Source: Pseudomonas sp. 102515
Lineage (GTDB): Bacteria > Pseudomonadota > Gammaproteobacteria > Pseudomonadales > Pseudomonadaceae
Reading direction: 5' to 3'
Length of the DNA stretch: 64,000 nt
NCBI RefSeq assembly: GCF_031085165.1
Contig: NZ_JAVHTY010000001.1
Location: 1,240,001-1,304,000 of the forward strand
Positions 9,085-17,538 of this stretch are shown here, piece after piece. Position 1 is the first letter of the stretch. The number at the start of each line of letters is the position of its first letter. Below the pieces are notes generated by a model, which saw nothing but the letters and a program-made list of their open reading frames with translations, made no database searches and had not been told where the DNA came from. Both the position numbers and the translations under genes were made by a program.

Positions 9085-10194
9085 TCAGGATTCCAGGGGT
9101 GCCTTGGTGTTGACGTACTCCGGCACCTCCGCCAGTGGCAGGCTGCGCACCTGCTCGCGGGTCGGGCCCTGGCGCTTGGGTAGCGGCTCCAGGGATTGCG
9201 GTTGACCGCTTTCCAGGGCGCGCTCGATGGCCGCCAGCACGCGCACGTCGCGCCAACCCTCCTCCCCGTCCATCTCCGGCTGGCGACCCTCGAGGATGCA
9301 ATCGGAGAAGTAGGCCGTCTCGCCGCCGAAGTGATCCACCACCGGGGCCTTGAATTCCTCTGTCTCCCCGTCCACGGTCAGGCGATAGCCGATGGCGACG
9401 CCTTCACCGAAACCGAAGCACGGCGACGCCTCGATCTCGCCCTTGCGGCCCACCAGTTGGAAACGCTCGGTGTTGGGGCCGCTGAAACTGACGGTAAAGC
9501 TCGCCAGCCGCTCCTCGGGAAAGCGTAGGGTCACGGTCACGGCATCCCAGGTGGTGATGTCGCGCCCGGGTGTCTGTATCCCGACGGCACTGACTTCGAT
9601 GGGCTCGTCACCAAAGAGCGCCCGCACGGCATTGACTGGATAGGGCCCCATGTCGGTGACCGGGCCGGCCCAGAAGCCGCTCTGGGCTCTATGGTTGGCG
9701 GTGTCGACCGGCTGGGTGAAGGTCGAGGTGAACAGGCGCGGATCGCCGATCTCGCCCTTGCGCACCCGCTCGATCATTTCCACCGTGCCCGGCTCGCAGT
9801 GCAGTCGATAGGCGATCATCAATTTGGCCCCGGAGCGCGCGGCCGCAGCGTTGATCGCCTGGCATTCTTCCTCGCTGATCGCCATGGGTTTTTCCAGCAG
9901 GACGTGGATGCCGGCGTCCAACGCCGGTACGGCGAATTCGAGATGGCGGAAATTGGGCGTGGCCAGGTAGATCGCATCGATCTCCCCGGAAGACAGCAGC
10001 GCCGGGAATTCTTCGTAGGTGTAGCTCTTGAGGCCGTACTTGGCGGCTAGATCCCGCGCCTTGACGGGATCGCCGGTGACCAGAGCGGTCATCTCGGAAT
10101 TGCTGGTCTGGCCGACCCCGGGCATGAAAGCGCCCTGGGAAATCCAGCCACCGCCTACCACCGCATAACGAATCTTGCCTGTCGCACTGGGCAT
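9085..10194 (-). CDS. Gfo/Idh/MocA family NAD(P)-dependent oxidoreductase
   Basis: 369 residues from the ATG at 10194 (MPSATGKIRYAVVGGG). An N-terminal Rossmann fold has the nucleotide motif VVGGGWISQGAF, then the family hallmark EKP in VLLEKPMA near residue 100. The GFO_IDH_MocA C-terminal alpha/beta domain follows (AGPVTDMGPYPVNAVRALFG). The arrangement resembles glucose-fructose oxidoreductase-like or sugar/inositol dehydrogenases; the substrate cannot be told from sequence. No secretion signal is evident. It is a single gene with a hairpin at its 3' end. Confidence 0.85.
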   Translation of the reverse strand: MPSATGKIRYAVVGGGWISQGAFMPGVGQTSNSEMTALVTGDPVKARDLAAKYGLKSYTYEEFPALLSSGEIDAIYLATPNFRHLEFAVPALDAGIHVLLEKPMAISEEECQAINAAAARSGAKLMIAYRLHCEPGTVEMIERVRKGEIGDPRLFTSTFTQPVDTANHRAQSGFWAGPVTDMGPYPVNAVRALFGDEPIEVSAVGIQTPGRDITTWDAVTVTLRFPEERLASFTVSFSGPNTERFQLVGRKGEIEASPCFGFGEGVAIGYRLTVDGETEEFKAPVVDHFGGETAYFSDCILEGRQPEMDGEEGWRDVRVLAAIERALESGQPQSLEPLPKRQGPTREQVRSLPLAEVPEYVNTKAPLES

Positions 10195-10306
10195 GGAACG
10201 CTCCCGAATCCAGGCGGACGTTGTGTCCACCACCGGAACTGTCGGCAAGCGTTGCGGCGATGAAGTTCCGAGCCGGCGTTCAGCAAGGCCCCCTGGCAGC
10301 AACGAA

Positions 10307-10852
10307 CTAGCGCCGAAAGCGCAATTCGACCTCCGCCCCTTCGAAGTCGTCGCTGCGATCCCTGCTGATCACCCGACCGCCCAGTTCGAAACGACCGGGG
10401 TCGTCTTCCTTGCGGAACAGCTGCGGCAGCAGAGCCGCCTCCGCCACGCTATTTTCGGTCCGTTTGGATGTCAAGGGATGCGACCTCAAGGCCGGAGGCG
10501 TATCGGCCTCCCTGGGTACGCTGAGGTCGAGCGGATGGGCTGGAGCCGACGTGGCCTTGGGCGCGGCAGGCTTCTTGAGTTGACTGTTCTTGGCCAGATC
10601 CTGCTTTTTCGGGGGTGGTGCGGGTAGTACAAGTGCCTTGGCCGGTAGCGGATCCAGCCGATAGGCGCGCAGATCGGCAGCGCTGCCCTGGGGCTCGCCG
10701 GCCATCGACGACTTTGGCGCCTCGGGAGCCGGAGCAGTTGCGGAGGGTGCCTGGGTCGAGGGTACCTTGGTCGTGGCGGGCGGTGACTCGTTATCACACC
10801 CCGCCAGCAGCAGGGGCACTGCCAGCGCCATCATTGCCAGGTATCCACGCAT
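10307..10852 (-). CDS. Hypothetical Pro/Ala-rich lipoprotein
   Basis: 181 residues from the ATG at 10852. The signal peptide ends in a lipobox (LLLAGC, Cys near residue 19; the next residue is Asp, which in E. coli terms suggests inner-membrane retention). A low-complexity Pro/Ala/Thr/Ser region follows (about 22-110), then a short conserved-looking C-terminal segment ending in ELRFRR. No enzymatic motif is visible. The upstream start at 10867 uses TTG and is less likely. Confidence 0.7.
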   Translation of the reverse strand: MRGYLAMMALAVPLLLAGCDNESPPATTKVPSTQAPSATAPAPEAPKSSMAGEPQGSAADLRAYRLDPLPAKALVLPAPPPKKQDLAKNSQLKKPAAPKATSAPAHPLDLSVPREADTPPALRSHPLTSKRTENSVAEAALLPQLFRKEDDPGRFELGGRVISRDRSDDFEGAEVELRFRR

Positions 10853-10957
10853 AGGCCCACCACTCAAGGCACCGCGCCTGGACCGGAGCGGCAGACGCGA
10901 CAGGAGTCAGTCAATACAACCGACCTTCCCGCCCGGCGGCGGGTTCCGGGGGCGCCG

Positions 10958-12391
10958 CTAGGCGGCCAGGCTTTCCTGGCAGAGCTGACGGGCGAGCAGG
11001 CCCAGGGTCATCAGCGCCCGCTGGGCATCGCGCCCCCAGGGCAGCCCGCAATTGAGGCGGATGCAATGGTTGAACTGGTCGGTGTTGCTGAAGATCATGC
11101 CCGGCGCGATGCTCACCCCCTGGTCCAGGGCACGCTGGTGCAGCAGGCGCGTATCCACCCGCACCGGCAGGCTGACCCAGAGGATGAAGCCGCCATTGGG
11201 CCGACTCATCTGGGTACCCTCGGGGAAGTGCTCCTGGATCGCCAGCTGGAAGGCGGTCATGTTGCGCCGGTACTCTTGGCGAATGGCGCGCAGATGACGA
11301 TCATAGCCGCCGTTCTCCAGATAGGCGGAGACGCCCATCTGGGTCACGCTGCAGGCGGAATGGGTGGTGAAGGTCTGCAGGCGGCAGATGTCGTCCTGGT
11401 AGGGCCCGGCCACCACCCAGCCGATGCGGACACCGGGCGAAATGGTCTTGGAAAAGCTCGAGCAGTAGATGACCCGACCCTGCTTGTCGAGCGCCTTGAG
11501 CGCCTTGGAGCCACTGTCGTAGGTCAGCTCGCCATAGATGTCGTCCTCGACGATGGCGATGTTGCGCTCGGCCGCCAGCCTGAGCAGCTGCTTCTGCCGC
11601 GCCTCCGGCATGCTGCCCCCCAGGGGATTGCTCAGCCGCGCGGCCACCACCAGGGCCTTGACCGGCCACTGGCTCGCGGCCAGCTGCAGCGCCTCCACGC
11701 TGAGCCCGGTCTCCGGATCGCAGGGGATCTCGATCACCTTGAGGCCCAGCACCTCGGCCAGTTGCAGCAGCCCGTAGTAGGACGGCGATTCGGTGGCGAT
11801 CAGGTCGCCCGGCTTGGTCAGCACCCGCAACGACATCTGCAGCGCATCCACGCAGCCGTGGGTGATCACCACCTCTTCCGGGCCCACCACCACCCCCGCA
11901 TCGCGCAGGCGGATGGCCACCTGGCGGCGCAGGGGCTCGTAGCCCGGACTGTGCAGATAGGAAAAGGCCGCGCGGGCCTGGAAACGGGTCACCTTGGACA
12001 GCTGCTGGTGCAGGGCCCGCAAGGGCAGGTAGTCGGGCTGGGGCACCGCCATGCCCAGGGGTACCACGCCTTCCCGCCGCGATTCCGCCAGCACCTGGTT
12101 GATGATGCCGGCACGGGTCACCAGACTCGGCCGCTCCACCGTGGCGATGTCCGGCGTCGGCGCGGTCAGCGCCGGGGTCTGGTGCACATAGAAGCCCGAC
12201 TGCGGCCGGGCACGGATCAGCCCCTGGTCTTCCAGGGTGGCATAGGCCTGCAGCACGCTGGCGTGACTGACGCCCAGCTGCTGGCTCAGCTTGCGCACCG
12301 AAGGCACCCGTTCGCCGGGCTTGTAGACCCCCGTGCGGATGTCGTTCGCCAGTTGCTGGGCGATGCGCTGATAGAGCAACAGATTGGTCAT
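10958..12391 (-). CDS. MocR-type GntR regulator with aminotransferase domain
   Basis: 477 residues. An N-terminal GntR winged helix (about 1-75, GERVPSVRKLSQQLGVSHASV) is fused to a fold type I PLP-dependent aminotransferase-like domain (about 110-470). The PLP lysine is in the SSFSKTISPGVRIGWV motif. MocR regulators sense PLP or amino-acid-related ligands and usually control transporters or vitamin B6 genes. The upstream spacer holds a GGTATACC-GGTACAG element that may be its own operator. Its target is not evident among its immediate neighbours. Confidence 0.9.
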   Translation of the reverse strand: MTNLLLYQRIAQQLANDIRTGVYKPGERVPSVRKLSQQLGVSHASVLQAYATLEDQGLIRARPQSGFYVHQTPALTAPTPDIATVERPSLVTRAGIINQVLAESRREGVVPLGMAVPQPDYLPLRALHQQLSKVTRFQARAAFSYLHSPGYEPLRRQVAIRLRDAGVVVGPEEVVITHGCVDALQMSLRVLTKPGDLIATESPSYYGLLQLAEVLGLKVIEIPCDPETGLSVEALQLAASQWPVKALVVAARLSNPLGGSMPEARQKQLLRLAAERNIAIVEDDIYGELTYDSGSKALKALDKQGRVIYCSSFSKTISPGVRIGWVVAGPYQDDICRLQTFTTHSACSVTQMGVSAYLENGGYDRHLRAIRQEYRRNMTAFQLAIQEHFPEGTQMSRPNGGFILWVSLPVRVDTRLLHQRALDQGVSIAPGMIFSNTDQFNHCIRLNCGLPWGRDAQRALMTLGLLARQLCQESLAA

Positions 12392-12436
12392 GGCGTCTTC
12401 CTGGACGAAAGCGGAACAGTAGCAGGCTACCCTGAA

Positions 12437-12451
12437 GGTATACCGGTACAG
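12437..12451. promoter_or_regulatory. Candidate operator of the MocR regulator
   Basis: GGTATACC (12437-12444, an 8-base palindrome) abuts GGTACAG (12445-12451), about 46-60 bases upstream of the MocR start. The half-site GGTACAG/CTGTACC recurs as an inverted repeat upstream of the AEC transporter at 52410-52425. Confidence 0.4.
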
Positions 12452-12564
12452 CTAGCCTGACCTTAACCCTTCCCTTCCCGGGGCGGCAATGTCCAAAAAC
12501 GACAAGGAACCGGCGCCCCCCTCCTTGACGCCAGGGGCTCTGCCAGAAGGCTTGCCGCGCCCAT

Positions 12565-12590
12565 GAAAAAGCCCGCCAAAGGGCGGGCTC
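12565..12590 (-). terminator. Rho-independent terminator of etfBA
   Basis: On the minus strand, a GC-rich stem (AGCCCGCC / GGCGGGCT) with a 3-base loop is followed by a T-run (bases 12565-12569). It sits 18 bases past the etfA stop codon. Confidence 0.9.
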
Positions 12591-12607
12591 TTGCACGCGG
12601 ATGGGCC

Positions 12608-13537
12608 TCAGATAGCCTTTTCCAGCTCGGGGATCAATTCGAACAGGTCACCCACCAGGCCGTAGTCGGCCACCTGGAAGATCGGCGCCTCCTCGTCCTT
12701 GTTGATGGCGACGATCACCTTGGAATCCTTCATGCCCGCCAGATGCTGGATGGCACCGGAGATACCGACGGCGATGTACAGCTGGGGCGCGACGATCTTC
12801 CCGGTCTGGCCGACCTGCATGTCGTTGGGCACGAAGCCGGCGTCCACCGCGGCGCGCGAGGCCCCCACCGCTGCGCCCAGCTTGTCGGCCAAAGCGTAGA
12901 GGATCTTGAAGTTGTCGCCATTCTGCAGACCGCGACCACCGGAGACCACCACCTTGGCGGCGCCCAGTTCGGGACGATCGGACTTGGCCAGCTCTTCGCC
13001 GACGAAGCTGGAAACACCAGCGTCCTTGACCAGGCTCACGGCTTCGACGGCGGCGGAACCGCCTTCGGCGGCGACCGGATCGAAACCGGTGGCGCGCACG
13101 GTGATCACCTTGACCGGCGCCGTGGAACGCACGGTGGCGATGGCGTTGCCAGCATAGATCGGCCGCTTGAAGGTGTCGGCGGATTCGACGGCGATGATCT
13201 CGGAGATCTGGTCGACATCCAGCAGCGCGGCCACGCGCGGCAGGAAGTTCTTGCCATTGGTGCTGGCGGCGGCCAGTACATGGCTGTACTGGGCGGCCAG
13301 CTCGACCACCAGCGGCGCGACGTTTTCCGGCAACTGGTGGGCATAGGCGGCGTTGTCGGCCAGCAGCACCTTACTGACGCCAGCGACCTTGGCAGCAGCC
13401 TCGGCGACCGGCTGGGCGTTCTGGCCGGCGACCAGCACATGGATGTCGCCGCCGATGGCCTGGGCCGCGGCAACGGTGTTCAGGGTAGCGCCGAAGAGGT
13501 TGGCGTTGTCGTGGTCGGCAATGACGAGAATGGCCAT
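12608..13537 (-). CDS. etfA: Electron transfer flavoprotein alpha subunit
   Basis: 309 residues, typical length. ETF accepts electrons from acyl-CoA and other dehydrogenases and passes them to ETF:ubiquinone oxidoreductase. The C-terminal FAD domain signature is clear ([20 protein letters not shown] and NKDEEAPIF). Its start codon shares one base with the etfB stop codon (TGATG), indicating translational coupling. The partner oxidoreductase is encoded divergently at 14582. Confidence 0.97.
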   Translation of the reverse strand: MAILVIADHDNANLFGATLNTVAAAQAIGGDIHVLVAGQNAQPVAEAAAKVAGVSKVLLADNAAYAHQLPENVAPLVVELAAQYSHVLAAASTNGKNFLPRVAALLDVDQISEIIAVESADTFKRPIYAGNAIATVRSTAPVKVITVRATGFDPVAAEGGSAAVEAVSLVKDAGVSSFVGEELAKSDRPELGAAKVVVSGGRGLQNGDNFKILYALADKLGAAVGASRAAVDAGFVPNDMQVGQTGKIVAPQLYIAVGISGAIQHLAGMKDSKVIVAINKDEEAPIFQVADYGLVGDLFELIPELEKAI

Positions 13538-14289
13538 CAGATCACCTTAGCTTCGTTCTTGAGTTTTTCGACCAGCTCGGCCACGGACTTGACCTTGATG
13601 CCCGCCTGACGACCCGCCGGGGCTTCCACCTTGACCACCTCGTAGGAGGCTTGCACCGCCACGCCCAGGGCGTCCGGGGTCAGGGTTTCCAGCGGCTTCT
13701 TCTTGGCCTTCATGATGTTGGGCAGCGAGGCGTAGCGCGGCTCGTTGAGACGCAGGTCGGTGGTCACCACCGCCGGCAGCTTGAGCGCCACGGTCTGCAG
13801 ACCGCCATCGATCTCGCGGGTCACGTTGAGGCCGTCAGCGGCTTGCTCCACCTTGGAGGCGAAGGTGCCCTGGGCGAAGCCGGTCAGGGCCGCCAGCATC
13901 TGGCCGGTCTGGTTGTTGTCGCTGTCGATGGCCTGCTTGCCAAGGATCACCAGCTGGGGCTGCTCCTTGTCCACCACTGCCTTGAGCAGCTTGGCGGTGG
14001 TCAGCGACGACAGCTCGGCGCTGCCGGTGTCGATCAGCACGGCGCGGTCGGCGCCCAATGCCAGGGCGGTACGCAGTTGTTCCTGAGCCTGGGCGGGACC
14101 CGCGGTCACGACCACGATCTCGCTGGCGATACCCTTTTCCTTCAGGCGCACCGCTTCTTCCACGGCGATCTCGCAGAAGGGGTTCATGGACATCTTGACG
14201 TTGGCCAGGTCGACACCGGTCTGGTCGGCCTTGACGCGGACCTTGACGTTGTAGTCCACCACGCGTTTGACAGCTACGAGAACCTTCAT
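13537..14289 (-). CDS. etfB: Electron transfer flavoprotein beta subunit
   Basis: 250 residues. The N-terminus [20 protein letters not shown] and the beta-subunit signature around [19 protein letters not shown] (here LNEPRYASL) identify EtfB, which holds the AMP site and docks with dehydrogenases. First gene of the etfBA operon. The 292-base divergent spacer to etfDH carries a CAAACGTTTG palindrome that may coordinate all three genes. Confidence 0.97.
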   Translation of the reverse strand: MKVLVAVKRVVDYNVKVRVKADQTGVDLANVKMSMNPFCEIAVEEAVRLKEKGIASEIVVVTAGPAQAQEQLRTALALGADRAVLIDTGSAELSSLTTAKLLKAVVDKEQPQLVILGKQAIDSDNNQTGQMLAALTGFAQGTFASKVEQAADGLNVTREIDGGLQTVALKLPAVVTTDLRLNEPRYASLPNIMKAKKKPLETLTPDALGVAVQASYEVVKVEAPAGRQAGIKVKSVAELVEKLKNEAKVI

Positions 14290-14475
14290 GAATCCCTCGA
14301 TTTATTCGGGTGAATAAACAGGACGCCAAGGCGGCCTTGCGTTGGACACGACCCCTGTCGGCCCACACCTTGTTGCAAATTCTTCTTATGTTGACCTCCA
14401 CGGCAGCAGGGGTCAACGCGACAGTCCGTCAGGGGCCAGTACTGCCGAGTCTAACAGGCTTGCAGAAAATTTAAA

Positions 14476-14485
14476 CAAACGTTTG
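14476..14485. promoter_or_regulatory. Palindrome resembling a PsrA-type fatty-acid regulator site
   Basis: CAAACGTTTG is a perfect 10-base palindrome in the etfB-etfDH divergent spacer. From memory, PsrA, a TetR-type fatty-acid-responsive regulator in Pseudomonas, recognises CAAAC/GTTTG half-sites and has been linked to the etf genes. The half-sites here abut with no spacer, whereas the published consensus allows 2-4 bases, so the assignment is tentative. Confidence 0.45.
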
Positions 14486-14510
14486 AATGGGTGCCAGGGA
14501 GCACGCCGGA

Positions 14511-14516
14511 TATAAT
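14511..14516 (+). promoter_or_regulatory. Candidate -10 element of the etfDH promoter
   Basis: A consensus TATAAT lies 66 bases upstream of the GTG start of etfDH. No good -35 hexamer is present at 17 bases (TGGGTG), which would fit a promoter helped by an activator. The CAAACGTTTG palindrome sits 25-35 bases upstream of this element. Confidence 0.5.
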
Positions 14517-14581
14517 GAAGTCTTTTGTTGCACCCCTACATAAATAACCAGATCGTGAGTTTTGCCTGAGGAGAGTGAGCC

Positions 14582-16231
14582 GTGGAACGCGAATACATGG
14601 AATTCGACGTGGTGATCGTCGGGGCCGGCCCCGCGGGCCTGTCCGCGGCCTGTCGCCTCAAGCAGCAGGCGGCCGAAAAGGGCCAGGAGATCAGCGTCTG
14701 CGTGGTCGAGAAAGGCTCCGAGGTCGGTGCCCACATTCTCTCCGGCGCGGTCTTCGAACCCCGCGCCCTGGACGAGCTCTTTCCCAACTGGAAGGAACTG
14801 GGCGCGCCTCTGAACACCCCGGTCAAGCGTGACGACATCTACCTGCTCAAGGACGATCGCCAGGCGACCAAGGTGCCGAATTTCTTCGTGCCCAAGCCCA
14901 TGCACAACGAGGGCAACTACATCATCTCCCTGGGCAATCTCTGCCGCTGGCTGGGCCAGCAGGCCGAAGCCCTGGGCGTGGAGATCTATCCGGGCTTCGC
15001 CGCCCAGGAGCCGCTGATCGATGAGCAGGGCGTGGTGCGCGGCATCATCACCGGCGACCTGGGCGTGGATCGCGAAGGCCAGCCCAAGGACGGCGTCTAC
15101 ACCCCGGGCATGGAGCTGCGCGGCAAGTACACCCTGTTCGCCGAAGGCTGCCGTGGCCATCTGGGCAAGCAGCTGGGCCAGAGATTCAAGCTTGGCGAAG
15201 GCGCCGATCCGCAGCACTACGGCATCGGCATCAAGGAGCTGTGGGAGATCGATCCCGCCAAGCACGAGCAGGGCCTGGTGATCCACACCTCCGGCTGGCC
15301 GCTGGACAAGGAGAATCCGGGTGGTTCCTTCCTCTATCACCTGGAAGACAACCAGGTGGTGGTCGGCCTGATCGTCGACCTGGCCTACAGCAATCCGCAC
15401 CTCTCGCCCTATGACGAATTCCAGCGCTACAAGCACCACCCGGTGGTGGCCCAGTACCTGGAAGGCGGCAAGCGCGTCTCCTACGGCGCCCGCGCCCTGG
15501 TCAAGGGCGGCCTGAATTCCCTGCCGAAGATGGTCTTTCCCGGTGGTGCCCTGATCGGCTGCGACCTGGGCACCCTCAACCCGGCCAAGATCAAGGGCAG
15601 CCACACCGCCATGAAGTCCGGCATGCTCGCCGCCGACGCCATCGTCGCCGCCCTGGCGGCCGGGCGCGAAGGTGACGAACTCCAGGGCTACGTCGATGGC
15701 TTCAAGGGCAGCTGGCTGCAGGAAGAACTCCATGCCAGCCGCAACTTCGGCCCGGCCATGCACAAGTTCGGTCCGCTGCTCGGCCCGGCCTTCGCCTTCG
15801 TCGAGCACAACCTGCTGGGTGGCGCCCTGCCCTTCACCCTGCACGATCGGCGCATGGACCATACCTGCCTGAAGAAGGCCGACGAGGCGCCGCGCATCAG
15901 CTATCCCAAGCCGGATGGCAAGCTGAGCTTCGACAAGCTGTCCTCGGTGTTCCTCTCCAACACCAACCACGAGGAAGACCAGCCGGTTCACCTGAAGCTC
16001 AAGGACCCCTCGATTCCCATCGCGCAGAACCTGCCGCTGTACGACGAACCCGCCCAGCGCTACTGCCCGGCCGGGGTCTACGAGGTGGTCCGCGATGGCG
16101 GCGAGCCGCGCTTCCAGATCAATGCCCAGAACTGCGTCCACTGCAAGACCTGCGATATCAAGGACCCGGCGCAGAACATTACCTGGGTGGCGCCGGAAGG
16201 CAGCGGTGGCCCCAACTACCCCAACATGTAA
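14582..16231 (+). CDS. etfD: Electron transfer flavoprotein-ubiquinone oxidoreductase
   Basis: 549 residues, full length. It transfers electrons from reduced ETF to ubiquinone at the inner membrane. The N-terminal FAD dinucleotide motif is VVIVGAGPAGLSAACRL. The C-terminal 4Fe-4S domain carries the cysteines in YCPAGVYE and CVHCKTCDIKDPAQNI. The GTG at 14582 follows GAGGAGAG; an ATG at 14597 (MEFDVV) is the alternative. Divergent from etfBA, giving a complete ETF electron pathway in one locus. A terminator follows directly. Confidence 0.97.
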   Translation: MEREYMEFDVVIVGAGPAGLSAACRLKQQAAEKGQEISVCVVEKGSEVGAHILSGAVFEPRALDELFPNWKELGAPLNTPVKRDDIYLLKDDRQATKVPNFFVPKPMHNEGNYIISLGNLCRWLGQQAEALGVEIYPGFAAQEPLIDEQGVVRGIITGDLGVDREGQPKDGVYTPGMELRGKYTLFAEGCRGHLGKQLGQRFKLGEGADPQHYGIGIKELWEIDPAKHEQGLVIHTSGWPLDKENPGGSFLYHLEDNQVVVGLIVDLAYSNPHLSPYDEFQRYKHHPVVAQYLEGGKRVSYGARALVKGGLNSLPKMVFPGGALIGCDLGTLNPAKIKGSHTAMKSGMLAADAIVAALAAGREGDELQGYVDGFKGSWLQEELHASRNFGPAMHKFGPLLGPAFAFVEHNLLGGALPFTLHDRRMDHTCLKKADEAPRISYPKPDGKLSFDKLSSVFLSNTNHEEDQPVHLKLKDPSIPIAQNLPLYDEPAQRYCPAGVYEVVRDGGEPRFQINAQNCVHCKTCDIKDPAQNITWVAPEGSGGPNYPNM

Positions 16232-16239
16232 GCGCAAGG

Positions 16240-16266
16240 AAAGGGCCCCCGAGGGGCCCTTTCTTC
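16240..16266 (+). terminator. Rho-independent terminator of etfD
   Basis: Ten-base-pair stem AAAGGGCCCC / GGGGCCCTTT with a 3-base loop and a short T-rich tail, nine bases after the etfD stop. It overlaps the last two bases of the convergent DUF1285 gene. Confidence 0.85.
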
Positions 16267-16825
16267 ATTCAGTGGGTGCGACGGGAAAGAAGGTGCCGCG
16301 ACTCCAGAGGCCGAGCCAGGATCGGCCCTCATGACCACTCTCCTCGACCCTCTCCATCAACCGGTAGAACACCGCCCGATTGAGCCGCGCTTCCAGGCCG
16401 CCACGCACCCGTACATAGGGGGTAGGCTGGTCATCCTGTTCCGCGAAGCGCAGCGGATGCTCGGCATCGACGGCGACCCTGTCGCCCACGTTGGTGACCA
16501 GATCCAGGGTCTGCGCCTTGCCACTGCCACTCCATTCGACATCCACGGCAAGAAAGGGCACATCCTCGACCTGGATACCCACGCACTCCACCGGCGTGAC
16601 CAGCACATAGCGCTCGGGATCACGACGCAGAATGGTGGAGAACAGGCGCACCATGGCCGGCCGGGTGATGCGCGTGCCCTGGTGATACCAGGTTCCGTCG
16701 CGGGCGATGCACATATCGATCTCACCGCAGAACGGAGGATGCCAGAGGTCCACCGGCGGCAGACTTCCTTCTCCGCCCGCTGGCAGTTGCGCCAGCAGGT
16801 TGCGCGTCACATCGGCCTGGCTCAC
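16265..16825 (-). CDS. DUF1285 domain-containing protein
   Basis: 186 residues, usual for DUF1285, a two-domain protein family of unknown function found mainly in Proteobacteria. Recognisable segments are DGTWYHQGTRITRPAMVRLF and YVLVTPVECVGIQVEDVPF. No signal peptide or membrane segment is present. It overlaps the etfD terminator and lies 11 bases downstream of the DUF4823 lipoprotein gene, so the two are probably co-transcribed. Confidence 0.85.
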   Translation of the reverse strand: MSQADVTRNLLAQLPAGGEGSLPPVDLWHPPFCGEIDMCIARDGTWYHQGTRITRPAMVRLFSTILRRDPERYVLVTPVECVGIQVEDVPFLAVDVEWSGSGKAQTLDLVTNVGDRVAVDAEHPLRFAEQDDQPTPYVRVRGGLEARLNRAVFYRLMERVEESGHEGRSWLGLWSRGTFFPVAPTE

Positions 16826-16836
16826 GTCTCTCTCCT

Positions 16837-17451
16837 CTAGCGACTGCCCAACCCCAGCAGCCGTTGGGCATATTCATTGAGCGCCGGCCCGAGCAGGTCT
16901 TCCGGGCGCTCGTCATAGAACGTCAGGAAGCCGCCACGACTGCGGATCCGCGCCGTGTCCACCAGGCGGAAGGTAGCGGTCTCCACCAGCATCATCTGCA
17001 CGACGCTACGATCGCGCCCGACCCGTCCGATATCGTCCTGATCTTCCCATTCCTCCCAGGTACCGATGCGATCGTCTGCGCCGGCGAAGCGGGTATAGAG
17101 CACATAGTGAGCCCCGAGCTGCCGGGCCTTGGCCATGGCCTCGTCGAAGCCCTCCGGCTTGTCCGCCCGGCGCACCCGGGGGAAATACTCCACGAAGCCC
17201 TTGAAGGCCTCTTCCGCCACCACGTTCGGGCGGGCATAGGGATGGCCCACGGGCACGAAGGCACCTTGGGCTATGTAGATGTAGGAGTCGGCCTGCAGCC
17301 GAAAGTTGTTCAGCCGCTGGGTCTTGCTGTAGTCGAGCAACCCGGCGTCGCGCAGGTGGTACTCGACACCGGATGCCATGTCGCTGACGTTCATGCAGCC
17401 ACCCAGGCAGGCCAGCAGCACGGAAATGAATAGAAAACGCAGTTTGACCAT
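16837..17451 (-). CDS. DUF4823 family lipoprotein
   Basis: 204 residues from the ATG at 17451 (MVKLRFLFISVLLACLGGC). Signal peptide with lipobox LGGC at about residue 19, next residue Met, which suggests outer-membrane sorting. The remainder resembles DUF4823, with a nucleoside-hydrolase-like regular alternation (AKARQLGAHYVLYTRFAG near the middle). The function is unknown. It precedes the DUF1285 gene. Confidence 0.75.
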   Translation of the reverse strand: MVKLRFLFISVLLACLGGCMNVSDMASGVEYHLRDAGLLDYSKTQRLNNFRLQADSYIYIAQGAFVPVGHPYARPNVVAEEAFKGFVEYFPRVRRADKPEGFDEAMAKARQLGAHYVLYTRFAGADDRIGTWEEWEDQDDIGRVGRDRSVVQMMLVETATFRLVDTARIRSRGGFLTFYDERPEDLLGPALNEYAQRLLGLGSR

Positions 17452-17538
17452 GAAGAGCAGACCCCTGTCCGGCGCCAAGTTGTCGTCGATACAGGGGCCT
17501 TAGCAGCTTTCGCGCCAGTTCGAAGCACAGCCGGTAGA

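Noticed and set aside
14390-14430. TTGACC and CATAAG as an etfB promoter
   Set aside because: The spacer is 20 bases, too long for a confident sigma-70 promoter, and no better pair was found.
14471-16237. 588-codon minus-strand frame antisense to etfD
   Set aside because: No conserved motifs; the plus strand encodes a full-length ETF:ubiquinone oxidoreductase.
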